Shown here piece after piece: positions 16,462 to 25,366 of a DNA stretch of 64,000 bases. The translations under genes and the position numbers were made by a program. The stretch is from Corynebacterium sp. 122RC1 (GTDB lineage: Bacteria > Actinomycetota > Actinomycetes > Mycobacteriales > Mycobacteriaceae). The stretch lies in contig NZ_JANIKD010000002.1 in assembly GCF_024580955.1 (NCBI RefSeq), forward strand, positions 1 to 64,000, read 5' to 3'. The notes under the pieces are model-generated. The model saw only the letters and a program-made list of their open reading frames with translations. It did no database searches and was not told the origin of the DNA. The number at the start of each line of letters is the position of its first letter. The first letter of the stretch is position 1.

Positions 16462-19413
16462 ATGGCTGAAACGAGCGGCATCAAGCACTTGGTCATCGTG
16501 GAGTCGGCGACCAAGGCCAAAAAAATCGCGCCGTACCTTGGCAAGGATTACATTGTCGAGGCTTCGGTGGGGCACATCCGTGACCTCCCCCGCGGCGCTG
16601 CCGACGTGCCAGCGAAGTACAAAAAGGAGCCCTGGGCACGCCTCGGCGTGAACACGGAGGACAACTTCACCCCGCTCTATGTAGTGAGTGCGGACAAGAA
16701 GAAGAAGGTTGCCGACCTCAAATCCAAACTCAAAGAAGTTGACGAACTTCTTCTTGCCACAGACCCCGACCGCGAGGGCGAGGCCATTGCCTGGCACCTG
16801 CTTGAGGTGCTCAAGCCCAAGGTGCCGGTGCGCCGCATGGTGTTCAATGAGATCACCAAACCCGCCATCCTGGCCGCCGCGGAAAATACCCGCGACCTGG
16901 ACGAAAACCTGGTGGACGCGCAGGAAACACGCCGCATCGTGGACCGCCTCTACGGCTACGAGGTCTCCCCGGTGCTGTGGAAGAAGGTCATGCCGCGCCT
17001 TTCCGCAGGTCGCGTGCAATCCGTTGCCACCCGCGTGATCGTGGAACGCGAGCGTGAGCGCATGGCGTTCATCCCCGCGAGCTACTGGGACCTGGAGGCC
17101 ACCTTCCACGCGGAGCAAGCCCAAGACGGCAACCCCTCCACCTTCACCGGGCGCCTGAGCTCGGTGGATGGCAAGCGGGTGGCCACGGGCCGCGACTTCA
17201 GCGACCGCGGCCAGCTCACCGGAGACGCCGTTGTGCTGGACGAACAGCGCGCCCACAAGCTCGCGGAGAACCTCAGCGGCGCCCCAATGGCGGTGGCGAG
17301 CGTAGAGGAAAAGCCCTACACCCGCCGTCCATACGCCCCATTCATGACCTCCACCCTGCAGCAGGAGGCTGGACGCAAGCTCCACTACACCTCCGAGCGC
17401 ACCATGCGCATTGCGCAGCGACTGTACGAAAACGGCCACATCACCTACATGCGTACAGATTCCACCACCCTCTCCGAGCAGGGCCTCAAGGCAGCCCGCG
17501 AACAGGCGGTGGCGCTATACGGCAAGGAATACGTGGCTGACGCCCCACGCCGCTACGACCGCAAGGTGAAAAACTCCCAGGAAGCCCATGAGGCGATCCG
17601 TCCGGCGGGCGAGCGCTTTGCCACCCCCGGCGAGCTCGCCGGCCAACTGGACGCGGAGGAATTCAAGCTCTACGAGCTGATCTGGCAGCGCACCGTTGCC
17701 TCCCAAATGGCCGACGCCCGCGGCACCAGCATGAAGGTGCTCATAGGGGGCAACGCTACCGACGGCACCGCCGTGGAATTTTCCGTCACCGGCCGCACCA
17801 TCACCTTCCAGGGCTTCCTGCGCGCCTACGTGGAGTCCGTGGAGTCCACAGCAGAAAATGCCGACGGCCGCGCCGTTGCCGACAACGCCGAGAAGCGCCT
17901 GCCGCAGCTTGCCCAAGGAGACGCCCTCGCCGTCGATAAGCTTGTTGCCGAAGGCCACAGCACCAACCCCCCTGCCCGCTACACGGAAGCCTCCCTGGTC
18001 AAGAAGATGGAAGACCTGGGGATCGGCCGCCCGTCCACCTACGCCTCGATCATTAAGACCATCCAGGACCGCGGCTACGTGTACTCCCGCGGCAACGCAC
18101 TGGTGCCGAGCTGGGTGGCATTCGCCGTGGTTGGCCTCATGGAACAGAGCTTCGCCTCCCTGGTGGACTACGACTTCACCTCATCAATGGAAGATGAGCT
18201 CGACGAGATCGCCGCAGGTCACGAGCAGGGTTCCGCGTGGCTCAAGGGTTTCTACTTCGGCGATGCGAACGCTTCCGACGCCACCGCTGAGTCCATCGCC
18301 CGCCAAGGTGGCCTGAAGGCGCTGGTGGGGGACAACCTCGAGCAGATCGACGCCCGCAGCGTGAACAGCCTGCCCCTGTTCGACGACGCCGAAGGCCGCC
18401 CCATCTTCGTGCGCGTGGGCCGCTATGGGCCATACATCGAGCGCCAGGTGGGCACCAAGGACGGCGAGCCGGAATACCAGCGCGCCAACCTCGCGGACTC
18501 CATCACCCCTGATGAGCTCGACCTCGAACTCGCCGAGAAACTCTTTGCCACCCCGCAATCCGGCCGTGAGCTGGGCATTAACCCCTCCAATGGGCGCGTG
18601 GTGGTGGCCAAGGAAGGCCGCTTTGGCCCCTACGTCACCGAACTCCTCGGCGAAGACGAGCGCGAGCGCGCCGCCGCAAAGGCCGAGGAAACCGTGGCAG
18701 CCGAACGCGCCGAGGAAGACGCCCAACGCGCCGCCGAAGGCAAACGCGCCAAGAACTGGGAAACCAAAACCGCCGCTGCCGCCAAGGAAAAGCGCATCAA
18801 CCAAATCATCGAGGAAACCCTCAAGCCCGGCACCGCCTCCCTGTTTTCCACCATGGAGACCGCCACCATCACGCTTGACGAGGCCCTCAAGCTCCTCTCC
18901 CTCCCGCGCGAAGTGGGGGTGGACCCGGCCGACGGCGAAGTTATCACCGCCCAAAACGGCCGCTACGGCCCTTACCTCAAGAAGGGCAGCGACTCCCGCT
19001 CCCTGAGCAGCGAAGACCAAATCTTCACCGTGACCCTCGACGAGGCCCGTCGCATTTACGCCGAACCAAAGCGCCGCGGCCGCGCCGCCACGAGCCAATC
19101 GGTGATTAAGGAACTCGGTGACAACGACGTCTCCGGCAAACCCATGAGCGTCCGCGACGGCCGCTTTGGGCCATACGTCACCGACGGCACCACCAATGCC
19201 TCACTCCGCCGCGGCGACGACCCAACCGCACTCACCGACGCCCGCGCCAACGAACTCCTCTCCGAGCGACGCGCCAAGGAAGCCGCCGACGGCGGCACGA
19301 AAACCAGCAAGAAGGCAAGCAAAAAGACCGCGAAGAAAGCCGGCAAGAAAGCCGCGAAACGGCCGGCGCAGACGACCAAGCGGGTAGTCAAGGCTGGGTC
19401 CCGGAAAAAATAA
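16462..19413 (+). CDS. topA: DNA topoisomerase I
   Basis: Type IA topoisomerase that relaxes negative supercoils. The TOPRIM domain starts with HLVIVESATKAKKI, and DPDREGEAIAWH holds the metal-binding acids. The active-site tyrosine is in ITYMRTDSTT, and EAHEAIRPAG is a conserved motif. Several C-terminal repeat domains with RFGPYVT-type signatures follow, then a lysine/alanine-rich tail that aids DNA binding in actinobacterial TopA. ATG 16462 is chosen (983 residues); TTG 16444 is in frame upstream. No CCCTCATG copy occurs in its 3 kb. Confidence 0.97.
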   Translation: MAETSGIKHLVIVESATKAKKIAPYLGKDYIVEASVGHIRDLPRGAADVPAKYKKEPWARLGVNTEDNFTPLYVVSADKKKKVADLKSKLKEVDELLLATDPDREGEAIAWHLLEVLKPKVPVRRMVFNEITKPAILAAAENTRDLDENLVDAQETRRIVDRLYGYEVSPVLWKKVMPRLSAGRVQSVATRVIVERERERMAFIPASYWDLEATFHAEQAQDGNPSTFTGRLSSVDGKRVATGRDFSDRGQLTGDAVVLDEQRAHKLAENLSGAPMAVASVEEKPYTRRPYAPFMTSTLQQEAGRKLHYTSERTMRIAQRLYENGHITYMRTDSTTLSEQGLKAAREQAVALYGKEYVADAPRRYDRKVKNSQEAHEAIRPAGERFATPGELAGQLDAEEFKLYELIWQRTVASQMADARGTSMKVLIGGNATDGTAVEFSVTGRTITFQGFLRAYVESVESTAENADGRAVADNAEKRLPQLAQGDALAVDKLVAEGHSTNPPARYTEASLVKKMEDLGIGRPSTYASIIKTIQDRGYVYSRGNALVPSWVAFAVVGLMEQSFASLVDYDFTSSMEDELDEIAAGHEQGSAWLKGFYFGDANASDATAESIARQGGLKALVGDNLEQIDARSVNSLPLFDDAEGRPIFVRVGRYGPYIERQVGTKDGEPEYQRANLADSITPDELDLELAEKLFATPQSGRELGINPSNGRVVVAKEGRFGPYVTELLGEDERERAAAKAEETVAAERAEEDAQRAAEGKRAKNWETKTAAAAKEKRINQIIEETLKPGTASLFSTMETATITLDEALKLLSLPREVGVDPADGEVITAQNGRYGPYLKKGSDSRSLSSEDQIFTVTLDEARRIYAEPKRRGRAATSQSVIKELGDNDVSGKPMSVRDGRFGPYVTDGTTNASLRRGDDPTALTDARANELLSERRAKEAADGGTKTSKKASKKTAKKAGKKAAKRPAQTTKRVVKAGSRKK

Positions 19414-19439
19414 CCCCTCATGGACAAGTCCATGAGGGG
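19414..19439. terminator. Inverted motif pair between topA and the OPT transporter
   Basis: CCCCTCATGGAC and GTCCATGAGGGG form a perfect 12-bp dyad with AA between them, directly after the topA stop and before the convergent OPT stop. A24-base core is identical to the in-frame pair inside murB at 46616-46639. Probably a bidirectional terminator. Confidence 0.75.
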
Positions 19440-19451
19440 GATTGGCGGCGG

Positions 19452-21410
19452 TTAGGCCTTCAGCGTTTTCACCCAGCGGTACAACCCCGCGATGATGGCA
19501 ACGTAGGCCACCACGCCGAGGACCTCCGCGAAGCGTCCGAACTCAAACAGTGCGAGTGGGGATTCCTGCCCGCTTGCCGCGATGATGCCTGCGTTGAGCA
19601 CGCCAAACAGGGATTCGCCCACGATCAGGCCGGTGGCCAGCAGGATGCCCATGCGCTTCGAGGTTTCCGGCTTGGCCTGCTTCTCTGCCCAGCGGTCGTA
19701 GAACATGCCCAGGAATGCGCCGAGCGGAATCATCAGGGTCAGTGAAACGGGCAGGTACATGCCCATGCCCACGGCCAGCGGCGGCAGGGCGAAGCGGGTG
19801 GTGCGGCGCAGCACCTCATCAACCACAATTACGCCCACGCCGATCAGCGCGCCGAGCCCAATCAAGGACCAGTCCAGCGAGTTGCCAAAAATACCATTCG
19901 CTACCGACGAAAGCAGCGCCGCCTGCGGTGCTGCGAGGGCGGACTCTCCCGCGCCTTCCATCCCCACGAAGCCGAAGCCGGTGAGCATGAGTTGCAGTAC
20001 TGGCGGGATGATGATGGAGCCGAAGAGCACACCGATAACCAGTGCAACCTGCTGCTTCCATGGGGTGGCGCCAACCAACTGGCCGGTCTTAAGGTCCTGC
20101 AGGTTGTCATTGGAAATGGTGGCGATGCCAAACACCACTGCTGAGGTGAACAGCGTGTAGGCCACCAGCGCAGGGGCGTTAGTCTGGGACTCATTGCCGG
20201 TGACGGCCTTGATGAGCAGCGCGGAGGTGAGCACCACGATGATGCCCACGCCAGAAATCGGGGAGTTGGACGCACCGATCAAACCAGCCATGTAACCACA
20301 CACAGACGCCACGATCAGGCCGATAAGCAGCACGAACACGATGCTCAAGATGATCAAGGTGGTGGTGTGGTGGGAGATTTCGGAGACGTGCACGAACAGG
20401 TAGAGCAGCGCACCCACCGGTAGCATGGAGGCCAAGATGGTGCCCACCACGACGTTGAAGGGGATGTCGCGTTCCGTGATTGGCACTTCTTGGCCCTCAT
20501 GGCGCAAGCGAGAGGAGCTCAGGGAATCCTTGATGCCCTTCACGATCGGGCCAATGATTTTCACCAGCGTCCAGATCGCGGCCACAGCCATGGTGCCAGC
20601 GCCCACAAAGCGCACTTCCTGGGAGAAGGTGGTGGACACAACCTCGGCAAGCTCGGCGGTGCCTATGGCGTCCGCGCTAAAGGTGGGCAGGAGAATGAAG
20701 AAGGAGATGATCACGCCCACGATCATGGAAATACCGACGCTCACGCCTACCAGGTGCCCCACACCGATCAATGCCAGCGAGAGGCTGGAGCCCAACATCG
20801 TGCCACCTGCACCGAAACGGAACACGGTAGCCAGTTCACCGGCGGTTGCCTTCATGGCGGTGAGCAGGCCCAGGCCTGCTGAAGCCAGGCCACCGGCCAG
20901 GATCACGTGCAGGCCTTTGCGATTTTCCTCTGGGTTGGCGTCGGCAGATTCGGTGTCGCCGATCTTCAGGACCTCGGCGGCCGCCACGCCCTCGGGGTAG
21001 GGCAGGTCAGAGCCGGTGACCAGTGCGCGGCGCAGCGGGATGGAGTACATCACGCCCAAGATGCCGCCGATGGCCACCACCGCGGCGGTAGTCCAATATG
21101 GGAAGCCAGTCCACCAGCCCACCATCACCAGGCCTGGCAGCACAAAGATGATGGCGGAAAGCGTGCCTGCTGCCGAGGCAATGGTCTGCACAATATTGTT
21201 TTCCTGGATCGAGTGTCCAGCGAACTTGCGCAGGATCGCCATGGAGATCACCGCGGCGGGAATCGAGGTTGCAAAGGTCAACCCCACCTTCAAGCCCAAA
21301 TAGACGTTCGCCGCGGTAAACACGAGGGTGATGAGACCACCGATGATCACGGCGCGCAGCGTCAGTTCGCGCACACCCGACGAGGTGGAATGCGTGGTCA
21401 AATTAGCCAC
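19452..21410 (-). CDS. OPT-family oligopeptide/metal-chelate transporter
   Basis: About 652 residues with many hydrophobic helices spread over the whole length, and the family signatures GLKVGLTFATSIPAAVI near the N-terminus and ASNSPISGVGI in the middle. OPT proteins import peptides or metal chelates by proton symport; the substrate here is unknown. GTG 21410 is preferred over ATG 21425 because AAAGGAA then sits at correct spacing. Single gene, convergent with topA. One CCCTCATG copy reads as RHEGQE (20494) in the loop before the middle helices. Confidence 0.9.
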   Translation of the reverse strand: MANLTTHSTSSGVRELTLRAVIIGGLITLVFTAANVYLGLKVGLTFATSIPAAVISMAILRKFAGHSIQENNIVQTIASAAGTLSAIIFVLPGLVMVGWWTGFPYWTTAAVVAIGGILGVMYSIPLRRALVTGSDLPYPEGVAAAEVLKIGDTESADANPEENRKGLHVILAGGLASAGLGLLTAMKATAGELATVFRFGAGGTMLGSSLSLALIGVGHLVGVSVGISMIVGVIISFFILLPTFSADAIGTAELAEVVSTTFSQEVRFVGAGTMAVAAIWTLVKIIGPIVKGIKDSLSSSRLRHEGQEVPITERDIPFNVVVGTILASMLPVGALLYLFVHVSEISHHTTTLIILSIVFVLLIGLIVASVCGYMAGLIGASNSPISGVGIIVVLTSALLIKAVTGNESQTNAPALVAYTLFTSAVVFGIATISNDNLQDLKTGQLVGATPWKQQVALVIGVLFGSIIIPPVLQLMLTGFGFVGMEGAGESALAAPQAALLSSVANGIFGNSLDWSLIGLGALIGVGVIVVDEVLRRTTRFALPPLAVGMGMYLPVSLTLMIPLGAFLGMFYDRWAEKQAKPETSKRMGILLATGLIVGESLFGVLNAGIIAASGQESPLALFEFGRFAEVLGVVAYVAIIAGLYRWVKTLKA

Positions 21411-21515
21411 CGAAGTTCCTTTCACTTACAAGTAATGCCTTGGTTTGCATTCTTTACAAGCGTAGGGCTTGGGTAGGGCTGGCTCCGAACTCAGGCGGCC
21501 CATTGTGAGATTTCT

Positions 21516-21541
21516 CCCCTCATGAATGTGTTCATGAGGGG
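21516..21541 (-). terminator. Inverted motif pair downstream of the adenylate cyclase
   Basis: CCCCTCATGAA and TTCATGAGGGG form a perfect 11-bp stem with the tetraloop TGTG. It lies 6 bp after the cyclase stop on the minus strand and upstream of the OPT gene. Confidence 0.75.
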
Positions 21542-21546
21542 AGGGG

Positions 21547-23073
21547 CTAGCTGCGGTCGGCGAGGGTCGGCCGGATCGGCCGGGCAAGCTGCGTCATCAG
21601 GTTGCGCCCGCGCAGTTCCACGGACTTCATGAGGGTCCAGCGGGCTTGCTCGGCCTCGTTGGCCTTGGCCAGGGTGTTGGCGTTGGTGAGTACGCGCCCT
21701 GGGGTGTCTTTGGCGAGTTCGGTGAGGCGGGCGGCGGTGTTGACGGCGTCGCCGATGACGGTGTACTCAAAGCGGTCGTGGCCACCGATGTGGCCGGCCA
21801 CCACGTGGCCCGCGGCCACGCCAATGCCCGCCTGCAGGCGCAGCCCCTTGAGTTCTTGCCGCAGCTCTCGCGCGGCGGTGAGGGCGTGCCCGGTGGCGTC
21901 GGAAAGCGTGATGGGGGCGCCGAAGACTGCGAGAGCGGCGTCGCCTTGAAATTTGTTGATGATGCCCTTGTTTTTGTGGACTACCTTGACCACTTTTTCA
22001 AAGAAGCGGTTGAGCTCGTCCACTACTTCCTCGGGGTCGTGGGTGACGGCGAAGGTGGTGGAGCCGATGACGTCCACGAAGATCACGGCGACCTCGCGGT
22101 CCTCGCCGCCAAGTTCGGGGCGTTCCTCGAGCGCGCGCCGGGCCACTTCGGTGCCAACGTAGCGGCCAAAGATGTCGCGGACCCGCTGGCGTTCGTGCAG
22201 GCCACGCATCATTTCGTTGAAGCCTGCTTGGAGGACTCCGATCTCGGAGCCGTCGTAGATGTCCACCTGGACGTCGGTTTCGCCGCGGCGCACCGAGTTG
22301 ATGGCGCGCTGCAGCTCTTGGATGGGATCGACCACGCTCATCACGGACAAAGTGGTGCCCAAAAAGCCCGTGACCAGGGCGGCTAGGCTCAGTGCCACCA
22401 CCGCCGGCATGATGTCCTCCACCTGCTCGGTGAAGTAACCCGCGCGCTGGCCCACGAACATCAGGACAATCCCGGCGATGGGCATGGCGGAGGTGGCCAG
22501 CCAGGTCAGGCGTAGCCGCCACTTCACCGGGGGCTCCAGGGTGGCGTCTTCAAACCGACGCGCGAGGGCCTCCGCAGCTACCGGACGTACCAGGCGCTCT
22601 GCTTCAAGGTAGGTGAGCAGCACTACCACGGCGCCGCCGAGCAGCACCGTCACCGCGATCACCACGGCCAGCTTGCCCGAAGTCTGCGCAGCTACCGACG
22701 CCAAAATGAACAACCCCCCCAACCACACCAAGGCGCACAGCGCTGCCTGATAAATCGGGATACGCATTACCAAATTGCGCACCATATTGCGGTCATGGCG
22801 CTCAGGATGGCGCTGCCAGTCCAACACCGGGCGGAATAACAGGAACGTCACCACCGCGCCGAAGAGCACAGCCGCCACCACATAGGCCATGCCAATGGCC
22901 GGGAGGTGGTTTGCGGAGGCCGTAAACGTGGCAAACTCGGGATTTGGAACCAAGTAGCGCAAAAACAACATGACGCCCACGGCGCCAAGCACATTGGACC
23001 CCAGCACGGTAGTGGCATACAAAGGCCAGGCCGTGCCCAAAATCCACGTGACTGCGCGCCAGAACTTGGTCAT
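21547..23073 (-). CDS. Membrane-bound class III adenylate cyclase with HAMP domain
   Basis: About six membrane helices (residues 1-255), then a HAMP linker (SVVDPIQELQRAINSVRRGETD) and a class III cyclase domain. Metal-binding Asp residues are in VIFVDVIGST and QGDAALAVFG; the transition-state segment is YTVIGDAVNTAARLT. It should make cAMP, the ligand of the corynebacterial regulator GlxR, and resembles Rv3645. ATG 23073 is chosen, giving 508 residues; the frame runs to 23157. The start codon overlaps the possible ATG 23072 of the divergent holB gene. One motif copy is at 21628. Confidence 0.92.
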   Translation of the reverse strand: MTKFWRAVTWILGTAWPLYATTVLGSNVLGAVGVMLFLRYLVPNPEFATFTASANHLPAIGMAYVVAAVLFGAVVTFLLFRPVLDWQRHPERHDRNMVRNLVMRIPIYQAALCALVWLGGLFILASVAAQTSGKLAVVIAVTVLLGGAVVVLLTYLEAERLVRPVAAEALARRFEDATLEPPVKWRLRLTWLATSAMPIAGIVLMFVGQRAGYFTEQVEDIMPAVVALSLAALVTGFLGTTLSVMSVVDPIQELQRAINSVRRGETDVQVDIYDGSEIGVLQAGFNEMMRGLHERQRVRDIFGRYVGTEVARRALEERPELGGEDREVAVIFVDVIGSTTFAVTHDPEEVVDELNRFFEKVVKVVHKNKGIINKFQGDAALAVFGAPITLSDATGHALTAARELRQELKGLRLQAGIGVAAGHVVAGHIGGHDRFEYTVIGDAVNTAARLTELAKDTPGRVLTNANTLAKANEAEQARWTLMKSVELRGRNLMTQLARPIRPTLADRS

Positions 23074-23107
23074 GTCCACCAATTTAACCACTGATAGGCT
23101 CGGTGAG

Positions 23108-24310
23108 GTGGACACAAGCGATATCTTTTCCCAACTTGGGGTGAGCCGGCATGTCACCGGGGTACTGCGGGCGGCCGCGCAGGCTGCACGGGGTGAAGGT
23201 CAGGCAAGCGCGATGACGCACGCGTGGCTGTTCACAGGCCCCCCTGGTTCGGGGAGGTCTGTGGCTGCGGTGGGATTGGCGGCGTCGTTAGTGTGTGAGC
23301 ATGAAACCGTGGTCGGCTGTGGCACCTGTACCGGATGCAAGGCTGTGCTTGCCGGGACGCACGGTGACGTGCTGCATATCGTTCCCCGCGAGCTCTCCAT
23401 CAGCGTGGACACGATGCGCCAAGCCGTGATCGAGCCCGCCGCGAAGCGCCCCACCGTGGCCAAATGGCGCGTGGTGATCCTGGACAACGCCGACCGCCTC
23501 ACCGAAGGCGCAGCAAACGCACTGCTCAAAACAGTGGAGGAGCCGCCCGCGCACACCGTCATCATGATGTGCGCCCCCTCCACCGACCCCCAAGACGTCA
23601 TGCCCACGCTGCTCAGCCGCAGCCGCCACGTGTACGTTCCGCAGCCCAGCGAGCAAGAGGTTGCGGACATTCTGAGTAGGGAAGGGATCTCGCCCGACGA
23701 CGCCCGCCTGGCCGCCGCAGCCACCGGACGTCACATCGGCCGCGCGAGGCACCTCGCCACCGACCGCGAGGCCCAAACCCGCCGGGCAAACATCCTGCGC
23801 CTCGCCGAACTCGTCTTCCAAGGCGACCAAGCCTTCCAAGCCGTCACCGCAATCGTGAAAGCCTCCACCAAAAGCGCCGAGGAGGCACTCGCCAAAGAAA
23901 ACGAAACCGAAATGGAAAAACTTCGCAACGCACTCGGCATGGGCGCCAAAGGCAAAGGCGCCCAAAAGGCCCTCCGCGGCGCCAGCGGGCAAATCCGCGA
24001 ACTGGAGGAGAAACAGAAGAAGCGGCGCACCAGGGCGATACGGGATACGTTGGACCTGGCGCTCGTGGATCTCGCCGGCCTCTACCGCGACTCCCTCATG
24101 GACAAATCTGCTACCCGAGTGCCCGCGGTGCATCCGGATTTTGCCGGTTTGGCTGCGGAATTGAGTGCCAGGGTGGACGTTGCGGGCCTGGTGGCATGTT
24201 TGGATGCGATCACCTTAGCGCGTGAGCATCTGCAGCAAAACGTGCGCCCAGAGACTGCCCTCGACGCAATGGTGGGGCGGCTGCGCATCGCCTGCGGGGC
24301 AGGCGTTTAG
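23108..24310 (+). CDS. holB: DNA polymerase III delta-prime subunit
   Basis: Clamp-loader subunit. A P-loop-like GPPGSGRS replaces the canonical GKS, a four-cysteine zinc module follows (CEHETVVGCGTCTGC), and NALLKTVEEPPAHTV is the sensor region shared with DnaX. Delta-prime subunits do not need ATPase activity, so the Arg for Lys change fits. GTG 23108 is preferred, with TAGG 9 bases upstream; ATG 23072 would overlap the divergent cyclase start. It corresponds to Rv3644c. A motif copy encodes SLMDKS (24093). Confidence 0.9.
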   Translation: MDTSDIFSQLGVSRHVTGVLRAAAQAARGEGQASAMTHAWLFTGPPGSGRSVAAVGLAASLVCEHETVVGCGTCTGCKAVLAGTHGDVLHIVPRELSISVDTMRQAVIEPAAKRPTVAKWRVVILDNADRLTEGAANALLKTVEEPPAHTVIMMCAPSTDPQDVMPTLLSRSRHVYVPQPSEQEVADILSREGISPDDARLAAAATGRHIGRARHLATDREAQTRRANILRLAELVFQGDQAFQAVTAIVKASTKSAEEALAKENETEMEKLRNALGMGAKGKGAQKALRGASGQIRELEEKQKKRRTRAIRDTLDLALVDLAGLYRDSLMDKSATRVPAVHPDFAGLAAELSARVDVAGLVACLDAITLAREHLQQNVRPETALDAMVGRLRIACGAGV

Positions 24311-24370
24311 GAAGTTTGGCAACCTGTGCGCTAAGCTGCTCTCCGGATCAAATGTGCGTTTTGGTCCGAG

Positions 24371-24446
24371 GCCGCCTTAGCTCAGTCGGTAGAGCGCTTC
24401 ACTCGTAATGAAAAGGTCGCGGGTTCGATTCCCGCAGGCGGCTCCA
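24371..24446 (+). tRNA. tRNA-Thr (anticodon CGT)
   Basis: Acceptor arms GCCGCCT/AGGCGGC, D arm GCTC/GAGC, anticodon loop CTCGTAA (anticodon CGT, reading ACG), and a T arm GCGGG-TTCGATT-CCCGC all fold. The terminal TCCA is encoded. The first anticodon-stem pair is a C-A mismatch. Confidence 0.95.
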
Positions 24447-24451
24447 ACTTT

Positions 24452-24505
24452 GGGTCCCGGGTCTTGGGTCTTGGGACACCGGGATATCGGGACATCGGGA
24501 TATCG
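24452..24505. repeat. Short degenerate tandem repeats after tRNA-Thr
   Basis: GGGTCCC, GGGTCTT, GGGTCTT and GGGACACC are followed by GGGATATC, GGGACATC and GGGATATC. A similar short series occurs at 50795-50828. Confidence 0.6.
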
Positions 24506-24512
24506 CTGTGGG

Positions 24513-24606
24513 GGCGTTGGTCGATAGCTCAAGGTCGATACCACCCCAAGACCCCTCCTTTCGACCAACGCGCCGCCCTCTCGACCTTGAGGTATCGACC
24601 AACGCC
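24513..24606. repeat. Long near-perfect inverted repeat after tRNA-Thr
   Basis: Arms at 24513-24538 and 24581-24606 match at 25 of 26 positions, separated by 42 bases. An extra partial copy of the right arm (TCGACCAACGC) lies in the loop at 24561. It lies between tRNA-Thr and the convergent DedA-like gene. It may be a terminator or a small mobile remnant; it contains no CCCTCATG. Confidence 0.85.
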
Positions 24607-24635
24607 CACAATCTCGACGAGGCGTTGGCCCAGCC

Positions 24636-25298
24636 CTACTTCTTTCTATTCTGCTTGTAGTAAATCGCGGCGAACATGTACGCCACGAGCCCGAGGGTGA
24701 TCCAGGTGACGTAGCGGTCGATGACCATGAGGGTGGACTGCACTTGCGTGCCAAAGGTGATGCCCAGGTAGACATAGAAGCTCTTGAGTGCAATGGCGAA
24801 TACGAACGCAAAACCCATCACGGCCCAGCCCCGCGCCCGTGCGATGCCGCCAACAACTGCGATAATCGTCGGCGCGATGGGGGAGAAGGGGACGTATGCC
24901 AGCGCCATGGAGATGCCGATGTGGTTGTGGATGAATCGCTCCAACTTACGGAACCAAAGCGGCGGGCGGCCACCGAAGCTCGAATCCAGGAACTCCCGCC
25001 CCCAACGCTTGCCGATCAGGAAGAACAGCGGCAAAAACTTGATGCTACTTGCGGCAGCTAGCAGCACGACGCCGCCAAGGTAGGCCCATCGCCCAGGATT
25101 ACTCGCGGCGTGCGAGAGCACGGACAAGCTGGAACCGGTAAGCACGGTGTAGACCATGGTGTGGTTCAGCAGGAGCGTGGCCCGGAAGGGGATGATGGCA
25201 AACCCGTAGATGCCCACCGCGATCAGGCCCGCGTATAGGGCCCAGTCCAGCCGGGTGGCGTTTTTGAGAAAACTCGGCATCTCTGAGGAAGAATTCAT
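24636..25298 (-). CDS. DedA/VTT-like membrane protein
   Basis: About 220 residues with four to five hydrophobic helices. The segment GGRPPLWFRKLERFIHNH and the helix YVPFSPIAPTIIAVVGGIARA resemble the actinobacterial DedA-type (VTT domain) membrane proteins, some of which flip phospholipids. Substrate unknown. It is convergent with the tRNA-Thr gene and divergent from the MFS transporter; the intergenic promoter region contains a motif copy at 25341. Confidence 0.65.
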   Translation of the reverse strand: MNSSSEMPSFLKNATRLDWALYAGLIAVGIYGFAIIPFRATLLLNHTMVYTVLTGSSLSVLSHAASNPGRWAYLGGVVLLAAASSIKFLPLFFLIGKRWGREFLDSSFGGRPPLWFRKLERFIHNHIGISMALAYVPFSPIAPTIIAVVGGIARARGWAVMGFAFVFAIALKSFYVYLGITFGTQVQSTLMVIDRYVTWITLGLVAYMFAAIYYKQNRKK

Positions 25299-25366
25299 TG
25301 CTCCAACGTAGCCTAATTTTTCTCTTTCTCTCTATTTGTCCATGAGGGGGGAAATCGGGGAGTAGC

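Noticed and set aside
17587..17593. CATGAGG in topA as a dispersed-motif copy
   Set aside because: It encodes EAHEAIRP, a conserved TopA motif present in species without the repeat, so it is coding constraint, and the flanks do not extend the consensus.
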